NCBI RefSeq assembly: GCF_001693775.2
Contig: NZ_MBEW02000018.1
Location: 1-41,728, forward strand
Direction of reading: 5' to 3'
Source: Criibacterium bergeronii
Lineage (GTDB): Bacteria; Bacillota; Clostridia; Peptostreptococcales; Filifactoraceae
DNA length: 41,728 nt
Part shown: in pieces, positions 31,347-39,407 of the stretch
Layout of the letters: every line of letters starts with the position of its first letter
How positions within the stretch are numbered: position 1 is the first letter of the stretch
The notes under the pieces: model-generated
Database searches by the model: none
The model's input: only the letters and a program-made list of their open reading frames with translations
Told to the model about the DNA's origin: nothing
Position numbers and translations under genes: made by a program

Positions 31347-32429
31347 TTACTTAATCTGCTCTAAAGATTCTTTGGCCATGGTGTATGGCAGAGCTTTTTT
31401 GTAATAAGCCTTTGCATTTTCCATATCTCCAAGCCCTTCATATATTACCCCGATGTTATATAACGCTAAATACGAGTTACGCCCTTTAACGATGCTATTT
31501 TCAAATTTAGTAGCTTTTTTATACTCGCTGATTGCATTTTCATAATCTCCTATAAGATAATGAATATATCCCATATAAAAAACAAAGTCGGCAGAATAAT
31601 CAAATGCATCATATACTCCATACAATTGCAACGCTTCATCGTATTGTCTTAACTCTACCAGCACCTGCATATAAGTAATTATTAAATCCAACACCCACGG
31701 AGTCCTAGGCTCTAAGTCATAATCAAGTGTAGCCTTTAAATATGCATATCCCCTGACAAAATCTCCACCATATACATAGGATTTACCTATCTGATACATC
31801 GTGTATTCTTTTTGAATATACTTATTAATGTTCTCATCTCTAAGCTGTTTTTCCAGCAAGTCTACATATCTTTTCGCCTTGTGTTTTTTTTGCTCCGGAG
31901 TCTGCATATATCCATCATGCTCAACCGTCACCGGTAAGTCAACACAATCACTAGCCTCTACATTTTTAAGCAAAGGATTTATCGGCTTTATTTGCTCATG
32001 CACATATCCCACATAATGGTATTTATTCTTGTTATAAATCCTATCTGCATAAGAAATCTGCAGCTCTGCTATATTTTCTCCATAAAAAGGAGCTTTTTCA
32101 TTCCTCTTGATACTACCTAAACATTGTGGATTTTTAAGCAATTTGTTCTGTATATATTTTTTGTCAAATTCAATCAAATATTCATCAGAATCAATAACGA
32201 AAATAAAATCATTACTAGCCTTGGATGCACAAAAATTACGAGCTGCCGAAAAATCATCAACCCATTCAAAATCATACACCTTATCAGTATATTGCAACGC
32301 TATATTCCTTGTATCGTCAGTAGAGCCGGTATCTACTACCACTATCTCATATCCCAGCTTAGATACATTTTCAAGACACTTTTTAATTTTATTTGACTCG
32401 TTTTTTGTAATAATACATATAGATATCAT
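31347..32429 (-). CDS. GT2-TPR glycosyltransferase, tandem paralogue 5 (flagellin-proximal)
   Basis: A 360-residue paralogue: MISICIITKNES, VVDTGSTDDT, FSAARNFCASKA, DSDEYL, then RNEKAPFYGEN. TPR tail LYNIGVIYEGLGDMENAKAYY. The frame is open far upstream, but the second of two adjacent ATGs (32429) has GGAGCT at the right distance. First gene of the array; a TATAAT with a TTGATA 15 bases upstream near 32450-32476 may be its promoter, and the flagellin terminator precedes it, so the array can be expressed separately from flagellin. Confidence 0.9.
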   Translation of the reverse strand: MISICIITKNESNKIKKCLENVSKLGYEIVVVDTGSTDDTRNIALQYTDKVYDFEWVDDFSAARNFCASKASNDFIFVIDSDEYLIEFDKKYIQNKLLKNPQCLGSIKRNEKAPFYGENIAELQISYADRIYNKNKYHYVGYVHEQIKPINPLLKNVEASDCVDLPVTVEHDGYMQTPEQKKHKAKRYVDLLEKQLRDENINKYIQKEYTMYQIGKSYVYGGDFVRGYAYLKATLDYDLEPRTPWVLDLIITYMQVLVELRQYDEALQLYGVYDAFDYSADFVFYMGYIHYLIGDYENAISEYKKATKFENSIVKGRNSYLALYNIGVIYEGLGDMENAKAYYKKALPYTMAKESLEQIK

Positions 32430-32528
32430 CATAGCTCCATCAACTAATTTATTATAATTGTTATAAAACAATATCAAGTTAAAATTAATAAATGCAATTT
32501 ATTTAATTATACATCATACCTGCAATTT

Positions 32529-32560
32529 TAACAACAAAAAAACAGAGACCTTACGGTCTC
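32529..32560 (-). terminator. Flagellin gene terminator
   Basis: ACAGAGACC and GGTCTCTGT pair around TTAC; on the minus strand seven T follow. Forty bases after the flagellin stop. Confidence 0.92.
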
Positions 32561-32598
32561 TGTTTCATGATAATATAGCTCGAAACTAATCTTCAAAA

Positions 32599-33447
32599 CT
32601 ATCTTAGTAATTGAAGAACTTGTTGTGGTAGCTGATTTGCTTGAGCAAGCATAGCCTGAGATGCCTGAGTAAGGATGTTATCCTTAGTGAACTTAGACAT
32701 TGTCTTAGCCATATCAGTATCTCTGATTCTGCTTTCAGCAGTCTGAGTATTTTCAGCAGCGTTATCTAAGTTTCTGATCTTGTGTTCAAGTCTGTTTTGG
32801 ATAGCACCAAGGCTAGAACGTTGTTTAGATACAGATGCGATAGCTTTGTCTACTGCTTTAAGAACTGTAGTAGCAGCTTTGTTGCTTGCAGCAGTTATCT
32901 TTTTAGCTTCACCGGCTCCAACTTTTATAGAAGTTCCTGATAATCCAAGACCTTTAGCAGTCATAGCAGATATAGAAAGAGCAAGAGTCTGTCCTGCATT
33001 TGCACCTACTTGAAGCATCTTATTTTTGAAGTCTCCGTTTAATAAAGTTGTTTTATTGAACTGAGTAGTTTTAGCAACTTGGTCTATTTCTGAAGTTAAC
33101 TGAGAAATTTCATCTTGGATAGCTTGTACGTCAGAGCTTTGTAAAGTAGTGTTACCGGCTTTAACAGCTAGTTCTCTCATTCTTTGTAGCATAGCGTGTA
33201 CTTCATCTAGTGCACCTTCAGCAGTCTGTACTGCAGAAATACCATCTAAAGAGTTTTGAGAAGCTTGGTTAAGACCTCTAACCTGAGATCTCATTTTTTC
33301 AGATATAAATAGACCGGCAGCATCATCAGCAGCTCTGTTTATTTTCATACCTGAAGAAAGCTTTTCTACGTTCTTGCCCATTCCGCTTGAGTTAACACCC
33401 ATAAATCTGTGTGCATTGTCAGCCATCATATTGTGGTTAATTATCAT
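32599..33447 (-). CDS. hag: Flagellin
   Basis: A 282-residue flagellin, close in size to B. subtilis Hag. N-terminal D0/D1 (MIINHNMMADNAHRFMGVN, SSGMKINRAADDAAGLFISE, MRSQVRGLNQASQNSLDGIS) and C-terminal D1/D0 (SRIRDTDMAKTMSKFTKDNI, then LTQASQAMLAQANQLPQQVL) are fully conserved; the variable middle (about 165-210, Ala/Lys/Thr rich) is short. Thr and Ser there could be O-glycosylation sites for the nearby enzymes (inference). SD AGGAGG. It has a SigD promoter and a ~175-base structured leader. Only flagellin gene in the window. Confidence 0.98.
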   Translation of the reverse strand: MIINHNMMADNAHRFMGVNSSGMGKNVEKLSSGMKINRAADDAAGLFISEKMRSQVRGLNQASQNSLDGISAVQTAEGALDEVHAMLQRMRELAVKAGNTTLQSSDVQAIQDEISQLTSEIDQVAKTTQFNKTTLLNGDFKNKMLQVGANAGQTLALSISAMTAKGLGLSGTSIKVGAGEAKKITAASNKAATTVLKAVDKAIASVSKQRSSLGAIQNRLEHKIRNLDNAAENTQTAESRIRDTDMAKTMSKFTKDNILTQASQAMLAQANQLPQQVLQLLR

Positions 33448-33530
33448 TTTATTTCCTCCTGAAATTTGTAATTGGGCTTCTTGCCCTAATATTTTAAATT
33501 ATAATTTAAAATATACTGTAAGTAACATAA
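33448..33530 (-). promoter_or_regulatory. Structured 5' leader of flagellin mRNA
   Basis: A perfect 26-base palindrome (33489-33514, arms ATATTTTAAATTA) is followed by the hairpin GGGC-AAGAA-GCCC (around 33476-33488) and then CAGGAGGAAATAAAATG. The SD itself contains the AGGA core that CsrA binds in flagellin leaders of other Firmicutes; csrA and fliW are in this window. Confidence 0.55.
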
Positions 33531-33630
33531 ATATAATACCAATTTTCACATAGCCATGCGCGCCGTGACTGCATAATCGTCAGTAATTATATATTTAGTT
33601 TTCATTCAGTATATCTGCCTTACACTCAAT

Positions 33631-33657
33631 ATATCGGACATAGTTTTTTTTACTTTA
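33631..33657 (-). promoter_or_regulatory. Sigma-28 promoter of flagellin
   Basis: TAAA (33654-33657), exactly 15 bases, TCCGATAT (33631-33638) on the minus strand, nearly identical to the SigD consensus TAAA-N15-GCCGATAT. It places the start of transcription about 175 bases before the gene. Confidence 0.85.
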
Positions 33658-33733
33658 GCTTTTTTATAAATTATTTTTATTTTTATAATAATATTCAACA
33701 TCATACTCACCGCCACACTCAAAAAAGTACAAC

Positions 33734-33765
33734 AAAAAACCCTCCAAGATAATGGAGGGTTTTTT
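33734..33765. terminator. Terminator after the 1050-aa surface protein gene
   Basis: AAAAAACCCTCCA and TGGAGGGTTTTTT pair around a 6-base loop; on the minus strand the stem runs into a T-run. It separates this gene from the flagellin promoter. The rest of 33658-33874 shows nothing. Confidence 0.9.
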
Positions 33766-33874
33766 AGGACTTATATCTGAATATTGTAATTACTTATATA
33801 ATCTATATTCGAATTGAATTTTAAATTATACGAATTTATCCCAGTACTTGTCCGTTATAACTATTTAGTCAAAA

Positions 33875-36800
33875 CTATTTTGCTGGAGTTTCAGTTTTAG
33901 TGTCAGCTGGAGCTTCAGTTTTAGTTTCTTCTTTAGTTACAGCATTTTCAAGAGTTTTTCCTTCTTTAGCTTCTTTGATTTCAGCTTCTGTAGCGTTTTG
34001 AGGAAGGATTGTAACTGTCTTAGCTTCTGCGTTCCAGATTATAGTCTTTCCATGTTCAAGACCAAATGCTTGAGCTATGTTAGCTACTGGTAAGAAGATT
34101 CTGCCTTCTACGTTAGCTGGTTTGCCATCAAGTTGTACTGGAGAACCATTTACATACATGATGTCTTTGTCTATGTTGATAGTTGCAACGATTTGGTTCT
34201 TAGTGAATGTTGCTACTCTAGTGTTAGGGTCATAAGATACTGCTGCATCAAGAGCATTGGCAACGTATCTAACTGGTAACATAGTTCTATCATTTTGAAT
34301 GAATGGAGCTACTTCAGCAGTCTTTTCTTCTTTGATTTTTCCGTTTACTTCAGTGTAGTTCTTTTCACCGATAGTAAATACTGTAGTTATTCTCTTAGTT
34401 TCATCAACTGGAGTTACAGTTGTGAAGTAATCAAATTTAACAGTTTTGTTTGTTTCAATATCTTTTTTACTTGAATGTCTAGCAGCTACAACACCAAATT
34501 TTCCCTTCATTTGAAGTTTACCGTAAGGTACTGTTCTGTCTAGAGTTGCTTTAATATCAGATACTTTAATAGTAGATGGTTTTGTAGATACTCTGTCAAC
34601 AACTATCTTGATTCGACCATCTTTATAAACATTGTTGTGTTCTTTAACATCATCTACATCAGATGCATCTTTATCTATAGAAAGGTTACCATCTGTAACT
34701 TCTACTTTGGCGTTATCAAATGTTGCATAACCAAGCTTTTCTGGAACCAATTCGTATGTTGCATCATCTTTAGAAACATTTGGAACGTAATCTTGTAATG
34801 CACCAGCTTCAGTTTCTTTGATAGTGATATCAGAACCTACTTGGTTTTGAAGCCCTATCTTAACTTGTGGAAGTGGTTTAGCAGCTTCGATAGTAACTGG
34901 AGCTTTAACGTTAGCTACTTTTACATCTACACCACCATTTTTAGCGTCGCCTGTAACACCAGCGCCCTTAACGTTTAACATAAGGTCACCGGTAAAGTCA
35001 GAGTTTACTACGAATGGTACTGTGATTTCGTATTTAGCTTTCTTAGTCTTATCAGCATCTTGAACTACTTTCATATCCCAGAAAGAGCCAACATCTGTAC
35101 CTGCACCATCAATTGTTGCTGCGTCAGCTTTGCCGGACAAATCGTTGTTTGAATTAATATCTATATTTAAAGCATCTCCTGCAGAGCCATCTAAAGATTT
35201 AACTTTTAATACTTCACCATCTTGTAAGAATGCAGCATCATCTACAAATGAGAATTCAACATATCTTCCATCAAGAAGAGCATTTGCTACGTTTTCGTCA
35301 ACGATTACTTTAGCTTCGTATTTCTTTTCTACGTCTTTACCGGCTATAACGTCAAGAACTTTGTCAACTTTAACTGAAACACCATCTATAACGTATTCAG
35401 CTATTACTAGAGAAGATGGAGCTATGTCACCTTGTAATACAGTGATATCTACATCACCAAGTCTAGCATCTCTGTCAGGTATAATATTAGCGTTGATGTA
35501 TGCTACATCAAGGTTTGTATCGCTACCTTTCTTAAGTGTAACGCTCAATATTCTGTTGTAAGTTTTTGTCTTTCCATCAACAACTTCATCATATATTTTT
35601 ACATCTGTAGCATCAGGATTTTTAACATTTGATAAATCCCAAGCAAAGCCTGTAGGCAACTTAAATTGTACTGTTTGTCCATCCATTGCTTTGTTGTTTA
35701 CTTCTGAGATAGCAAACTTAACTTCGTTAGAGCTTCCTGAACGAGAGATTTTGTATTTCTTGTCTGTAGATATCTTTAATTCATCAGCATTTACTGTAGA
35801 AAGTGTGTATGTTCCTTCAGTCATTGTAGTATCTCTAGGAACTATAGTTACTTTCATAGGTTCTTCTTTAAGTTCAGACGCTTTGTAAAGCATTGGTATT
35901 CTTAGTTCATCTGCTTGGGCATTAGCAACTGCATCGGCAGCACCGAAAGCACCTTTTATAAGGTAATCTTCTGGTTTTGTTTCTGTTTTAACAGCACCAC
36001 CGTATGAGAATTTTATATTATCTCCACTTGGAGCTGCAGTCCAGCTAGTTTGCAAACCTACAAGTGCATTAGCAAACTCAGTAGCACTTATTTTTTTATC
36101 GTTATCAGTATCAGCATCAGCTTTTACAGTAAAAGTTTTTTCTGTTCCTTCCAATTTTACTGTTAAAGTATATCCTGCTGTTGGAAGAGTAGCTGTAGAA
36201 ATTTCAGCATAAGGAACTAATATTTCTGGTCTTTCATATTCTGCTGGTCTTTTTGCTGCAGCACTAACTCCCATCCCTACTGGAGCTGTTGGATTTGCTA
36301 AATCGTATGTTTGTTCTACTGTGAATGAATTAACAGCAGTGTTGTCTTTACTTGTTAAAACAACTTGGTCAGGTGTGCCAGTCACTACAGTTGTATAGAA
36401 CATTTTTCTAAAGTTTTCATTACTATTTATAGCATCAACAACTGCATCACTCTTGATTTCTTTAGCAGCATCTGCCTTTACGTTTATTGTTGTTTCAGTT
36501 CCGTTAACAGTTATTTTTAAGTTAACGCTATCACCTGCAGATAGGCCAGTAACCTTGGTCCATTTAAATTCTGCTCCAGAAGATACTTTTATTTTATCTA
36601 CTTTTGTTTCAGTAACTCCGCCTGTAGCTGCTGCTTTAGCGGTAGAACCTAATCCCTCACCTATAGTAACGCCATCAGCTATTTTTACTTCTGCTATTGT
36701 GTCAGTCTTTTTAGTCATAGTAGCTAAAGTTGTAGCGCCACCGTTGTTTATTGCTACTGGTAGTGAATTTCCTTTAGAGTCAACTCCGAAATCCCATTCA

Positions 36801-37027
36801 CCATAGTTTAGGTGTAACTCAAAAATTTGACCTGCTGTCAAATTATCAACAACTGAGTTTTTAGGTTCTATTCTTAGATACTGACCATTACTCGTAGTTA
36901 CGTTAGCGTTTCTTTCTAGTGTTAACTGTTTGTTAACAGAGTTTTCTGTTGCAGCGTCTGCCGGTACTGCCGGTACTAATGTAGCAGCCATCATGAACGC
37001 CATTACAAGAGCTAATTTTCTCTTCAT
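33875..37027 (-). CDS. Large secreted surface protein with copper-amine-oxidase N-like (stalk) domain
   Basis: A 1050-residue secreted protein. Signal peptide MKRKLALVMAFMMAATLVPA, cleaved near ADA|A at about residue 25. Beta-rich Thr/Val/Asp-rich modules follow; two related ones near 165-200 (KITVNGTETTINVKAD) and 287-320 (TVKLEGTEKTFTVKAD), the second carrying a complete EF-hand loop D306-x-D308-x-D310-x-x-I-x-x-x-E317. The C-terminal ~100 residues before the tail are a Cu_amine_oxidN1 domain (VAPFIQNDRTMLPVRYVANA, IMYVNGSPVQLDG, RIFLPVANIAQAFG). The tail is a low-complexity Glu/Lys/Thr/Pro stretch. No SLH, CWB2 or LPXTG is seen. An S-layer-like or major surface protein is likely; attachment may be through the stalk domain. 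Confidence 0.88.
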   Translation of the reverse strand: MKRKLALVMAFMMAATLVPAVPADAATENSVNKQLTLERNANVTTSNGQYLRIEPKNSVVDNLTAGQIFELHLNYGEWDFGVDSKGNSLPVAINNGGATTLATMTKKTDTIAEVKIADGVTIGEGLGSTAKAAATGGVTETKVDKIKVSSGAEFKWTKVTGLSAGDSVNLKITVNGTETTINVKADAAKEIKSDAVVDAINSNENFRKMFYTTVVTGTPDQVVLTSKDNTAVNSFTVEQTYDLANPTAPVGMGVSAAAKRPAEYERPEILVPYAEISTATLPTAGYTLTVKLEGTEKTFTVKADADTDNDKKISATEFANALVGLQTSWTAAPSGDNIKFSYGGAVKTETKPEDYLIKGAFGAADAVANAQADELRIPMLYKASELKEEPMKVTIVPRDTTMTEGTYTLSTVNADELKISTDKKYKISRSGSSNEVKFAISEVNNKAMDGQTVQFKLPTGFAWDLSNVKNPDATDVKIYDEVVDGKTKTYNRILSVTLKKGSDTNLDVAYINANIIPDRDARLGDVDITVLQGDIAPSSLVIAEYVIDGVSVKVDKVLDVIAGKDVEKKYEAKVIVDENVANALLDGRYVEFSFVDDAAFLQDGEVLKVKSLDGSAGDALNIDINSNNDLSGKADAATIDGAGTDVGSFWDMKVVQDADKTKKAKYEITVPFVVNSDFTGDLMLNVKGAGVTGDAKNGGVDVKVANVKAPVTIEAAKPLPQVKIGLQNQVGSDITIKETEAGALQDYVPNVSKDDATYELVPEKLGYATFDNAKVEVTDGNLSIDKDASDVDDVKEHNNVYKDGRIKIVVDRVSTKPSTIKVSDIKATLDRTVPYGKLQMKGKFGVVAARHSSKKDIETNKTVKFDYFTTVTPVDETKRITTVFTIGEKNYTEVNGKIKEEKTAEVAPFIQNDRTMLPVRYVANALDAAVSYDPNTRVATFTKNQIVATINIDKDIMYVNGSPVQLDGKPANVEGRIFLPVANIAQAFGLEHGKTIIWNAEAKTVTILPQNATEAEIKEAKEGKTLENAVTKEETKTEAPADTKTETPAK

Positions 37028-37096
37028 GTTTATAAGTCCTCCTTAAAATTTTGAGCGGTATGCCCATTTACTTGTCTTAAAGTAATTTACCATGGA

Positions 37097-37125
37097 ATTA
37101 TATCACCGGCATTTTTTTAAGTCAA
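37097..37125 (-). promoter_or_regulatory. Strong sigma-A promoter of the surface protein gene
   Basis: TTGACT (37120-37125), 17-base spacer, TATAAT (37097-37102), about 65 bases before the gene, which has AAGGAGG as SD. The strength suits an abundant protein. Confidence 0.82.
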
Positions 37126-37640
37126 GTGATTAAATATATTGTAATGCAGTTGTAAAATAACCTTATTGCCTGCATCGGCTGATATGCCACTTAGGATATG
37201 TCCTAAGGCAATGTGATGTAAATATCGTCATGTCGGGTAGCTGGTGATGGTATTGTAATGTCACTATCTATACAGCCTCTATTAATGTTAACGGACAAAT
37301 ATACGGCTACATACGGCTATGGTTATAGCCATATATTTGTCCGCATACTGATATGCATCTGTCCTTTATAATATGGGTTAGGTTTATGAGTGGCTGCACA
37401 TATATTTTCCTTTGCTTATTTTGATTATAATCTAAAATGCAGGTTTGTAAACTTACAAATGTGTTACAAATTATACGTCTTATTTCCCGCCCATTTTTTA
37501 AAAACAGACTCAAAAGCTCTTTGTCTTTCATTCTTAACAAAAAATCAAAAACAAGCTACAATTGATAATTTTATAGACTTCATAAACAAATTAAAAAGCT
37601 CATACCTAGCGGATTAAATTCCGATAGATATGAGATTTAA
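37126..37640. other. Gap of about 500 bases without a supported gene
   Basis: Contains CTTAGGA-TATG-TCCTAAG (37191-37208) and a large hairpin at 37292-37343. ORFs of 75-77 codons on each strand overlap one another and the hairpin and lack RBS; the plus-strand one ends TKNQKQATIDNFIDFINKL, which looks protein-like and may be the tail of a lost gene. The DNA looks like a decayed or regulatory stretch upstream of the surface gene. Confidence 0.4.
37292..37343. repeat. Large two-step hairpin upstream of the surface protein gene
   Basis: CGGACAAATAT (37292-37302) pairs with ATATTTGTCCG (37333-37343) and encloses GGCTAT-GGTT-ATAGCC (37315-37330). ACGGCTACATACGGCTA is also a short direct repeat. 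Confidence 0.75.
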
Positions 37641-37746
37641 ATTGTTACGTTTTATTCAAATATAGTTAAATATAGTTGAATTTAATTTATTGATATTTCA
37701 ATAAAAATCTATTTTACCAAACTTTGTAAAACATATTGGTGCACCC
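37641..37746. repeat. Direct repeat behind tRNA-Arg(ACG), right copy
   Basis: Second copy of 26531-26637, in the same orientation and also abutting a tRNA-Arg gene. The two copies enclose about 11 kb with the glycosyltransferases, flagellin and the large surface protein. Confidence 0.85.
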
Positions 37747-37813
37747 AGAGGGATTCGAACCCCCGATCTTATGGTCCGTAGCCATACGCTCTATCCAGCT
37801 GAGCCATGGGTGC
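37737..37813 (-). tRNA. tRNA-Arg (anticodon ACG)
   Basis: Seventy-seven bases with encoded CCA. Acceptor GCACCCA/TGGGTGC, D arm GCTC/GAGC, anticodon stem TATGG/CCATA with loop CTACGGA, T arm GGGGG/CCCTC with TTCGAAT. Anticodon ACG (A34 probably edited to inosine) reads CGU/CGC/CGA. Confidence 0.97.
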
Positions 37814-37840
37814 ATATTTATCCGGTTTTTTGGCTTTATT

Positions 37841-37869
37841 ATTATCTCACAATTGGGCAGAAAATGCAA
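37841..37869 (-). promoter_or_regulatory. Promoter of tRNA-Arg(ACG)
   Basis: TTGCAT (37864-37869), 17-base spacer, GATAAT (37841-37846), about 28 bases before the tRNA. Confidence 0.72.
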
Positions 37870-37953
37870 GGTGTTTTTATTTTTTTGCATTCTTTTTATC
37901 AATTGAGCCTATCACAAATAATATTATGTATAAAATCTTCAATATTTACTATC

Positions 37954-38018
37954 AAAATGGGAAACGGGGTAGGTATCCTATAAAATGCGATACCAACTCC
38001 GTCCCTATGTCCCATTTT
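37954..38018 (-). terminator. Long imperfect hairpin after the chromate transporter genes
   Basis: AAAATGGGA...GGTATC pairs with GATACC...TCCCATTTT, with internal CGGGGT/ACTCCG pairing and an asymmetric GTCCCTATGTCCCA arm. It starts at the stop codon of the second transporter gene and ends in TTTT on the minus strand. The GTCCC parts resemble the hairpin at 25637-25663, so it may be a repeat element used as a terminator. Confidence 0.55.
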
Positions 38019-38572
38019 TATATCATTAGTGTAAATAGTCTAGCCAGTCCGCAGGCTAGCATTACTAATATTGGGCTTAGTTTGAATTTTCTAAGGGCGA
38101 TGAGTGCCAATATAAATGTAGTTAACGAAAATTTATCTATACTGCTGATATCAGCAAATCTACCTTCAAATGCCATGAGGTTAAAAAAGCTAAATGCTGC
38201 GTCTGCAATCAGCACTACTACTACGGCTCTCATGCAGCCTAGTACGCCGCTCATCATTGAGATGTCTTTATATTTGTTGTAGATTAAAAATAATATTGAG
38301 ACTATAAATAGTGATGGGAAGATTACGCCTATACTGGCTAGGACTGCTCCGAGATACCCCCCTACTTTATAGCCTACGAAGGTAGCACTGTTTATGGCTA
38401 TTGGTCCGGGTGTCATTTCGGCTATGGTGATGAGGTCGGAGAATTCTTTCATGGTTATCCATTGGTTAGTATTGACGATTTGATTTTGTATCAGTGGGAT
38501 TGCTACATAGCCTCCGCCAAAGCTCATTACTCCGATTTTCATAAACTGTATAAATAGTTGTAGGTATATCAT
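38018..38572 (-). CDS. Chromate transporter (ChrA-like), second half-size subunit
   Basis: A 184-residue CHR-domain protein with about six membrane segments. Signature MKIGVMSFGGGYVAIPLIQ and the MTPGPIAINSATFVGYKVGG stretch. Short-chain CHR proteins work as pairs of oppositely oriented halves; the other half is the gene directly upstream. ATG at 38572 overlaps the stop of that gene as ATGA, so translation is coupled; longer open frames upstream are read-through of the neighbour. It may export chromate or another oxyanion; the true substrate in anaerobes is uncertain. Confidence 0.93.
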   Translation of the reverse strand: MIYLQLFIQFMKIGVMSFGGGYVAIPLIQNQIVNTNQWITMKEFSDLITIAEMTPGPIAINSATFVGYKVGGYLGAVLASIGVIFPSLFIVSILFLIYNKYKDISMMSGVLGCMRAVVVVLIADAAFSFFNLMAFEGRFADISSIDKFSLTTFILALIALRKFKLSPILVMLACGLARLFTLMI

Positions 38573-39135
38573 TGTTTGCCTGCTTTCAGTTTGATGTATT
38601 CGCTTATTATGCCCACTAGTATGCCAAATGAGATAAGGTATACTAGGTTGACGTTGTAAAGGAAATTTGCTATAAAGCATACTGCCATTATAAATAGGTG
38701 TAGTGGATTTTTTTGCTTGTAGACGTTTGACAGCAGGCTGATTGTCACGTCCATGAGGACGGCTGTGACACCTGCTTGCATACCTTTTAGCATGGTGGAG
38801 ATATATATGTTATTTATAAAGGCTTCGTAAAATTTGCTGATGATCAGGATTATGGTCATTGGTGGCAATATCGTGGCAAATACTGACACTAGCATACCTA
38901 CAAAGCCGGCTATCCTCCATCCGAGTAATATGGATGCGTTTACTGCTATTACGCCCGGGCTTGTCTGTGATATGGCTATGATGTCGAGCATTTCTTCTTG
39001 GTCTATGAGGTGGAGCTGGTCGACCATCTTTTTTTTCATAAAGGTTACTATGACCATGCCGCCGCCAAAGGTGAAGGCACTGACGTAGAGGTTGCTTAGA
39101 AATAGGGTTTTTAGTTTTGTTAATTTGTTTTCCAT
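38569..39135 (-). CDS. Chromate transporter (ChrA-like), first half-size subunit
   Basis: A 188-residue CHR-domain protein: NLYVSAFTFGGGMVIVTFM, then DIIAISQTSPGVIAVNASIL and WRIAGFVGML. It pairs with the following gene, both genes being the usual tandem SCHR arrangement. ATG at 39135; upstream CAGGAAAAC gives a moderate SD. No chrB regulator is nearby. Confidence 0.93.
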   Translation of the reverse strand: MENKLTKLKTLFLSNLYVSAFTFGGGMVIVTFMKKKMVDQLHLIDQEEMLDIIAISQTSPGVIAVNASILLGWRIAGFVGMLVSVFATILPPMTIILIISKFYEAFINNIYISTMLKGMQAGVTAVLMDVTISLLSNVYKQKNPLHLFIMAVCFIANFLYNVNLVYLISFGILVGIISEYIKLKAGKQ

Positions 39136-39271
39136 TATGTTTTCCTGTTTGTTTTGATTTTCTTATATTATTAATAAGTATAATTATTTTTTGGAAATTT
39201 TTCAAAGTTTTTTTATATCTAATAAAAAAATGTGTTGGTTTAATGATAATTATTTATAAAAGCTTACGCTT

Positions 39272-39294
39272 ATAGGCGGACTAAGTCCACCTAT
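39272..39294. repeat. Hairpin between the transporter and methyltransferase genes
   Basis: ATAGGCGGACT and AGTCCACCTAT pair over 11 positions with one mismatch around a single base. No T-run follows on the plus strand. The remainder of 39136-39341 is AT-rich without a gene. Confidence 0.6.
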
Positions 39295-39341
39295 TATCAT
39301 TGGTTTTTGATGTGTTGTACTTTTAAATATTTAAATCAAAA

Positions 39342-39370
39342 TTGACTTTCATATTTGCAAATGAGATAAT
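39342..39370 (+). promoter_or_regulatory. Promoter of the 23S rRNA methyltransferase gene
   Basis: TTGACT (39342-39347), 17-base spacer, GATAAT (39365-39370). Its place rules out translation starts upstream of about 39378. Confidence 0.7.
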
Positions 39371-39407
39371 TAGTAATATAACATTTAAGCTTATGGAAGA
39401 TATTATA

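Noticed and set aside
35130-36806. Several open frames of 65-143 codons on the plus strand inside the large surface protein gene
   Set aside because: They are antisense to a strongly coding gene, lack RBS, and arise from its low stop-codon density in the opposite frame.
37307-37540. 77-codon minus-strand frame upstream of the surface protein
   Set aside because: It covers a hairpin region, has no SD and no protein-like composition; treated as non-coding.
37390-37617. 75-codon plus-strand frame with a protein-like end
   Set aside because: Only its last 20-25 residues look coding; no RBS and no recognised family, so it is mentioned only as a possible remnant.
26531-37746. Repeats behind the tRNA-Arg genes as attL/attR of a prophage or integrative element
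   Set aside because: No integrase, relaxase or phage genes lie between them and the repeat is only about 90% identical; direct repeats from tRNA duplication are simpler.
38810-39205. 131-codon minus-strand frame overlapping the first chromate transporter subunit
   Set aside because: It is a shifted frame of the transporter gene, rich in His and Arg, with no independent support.
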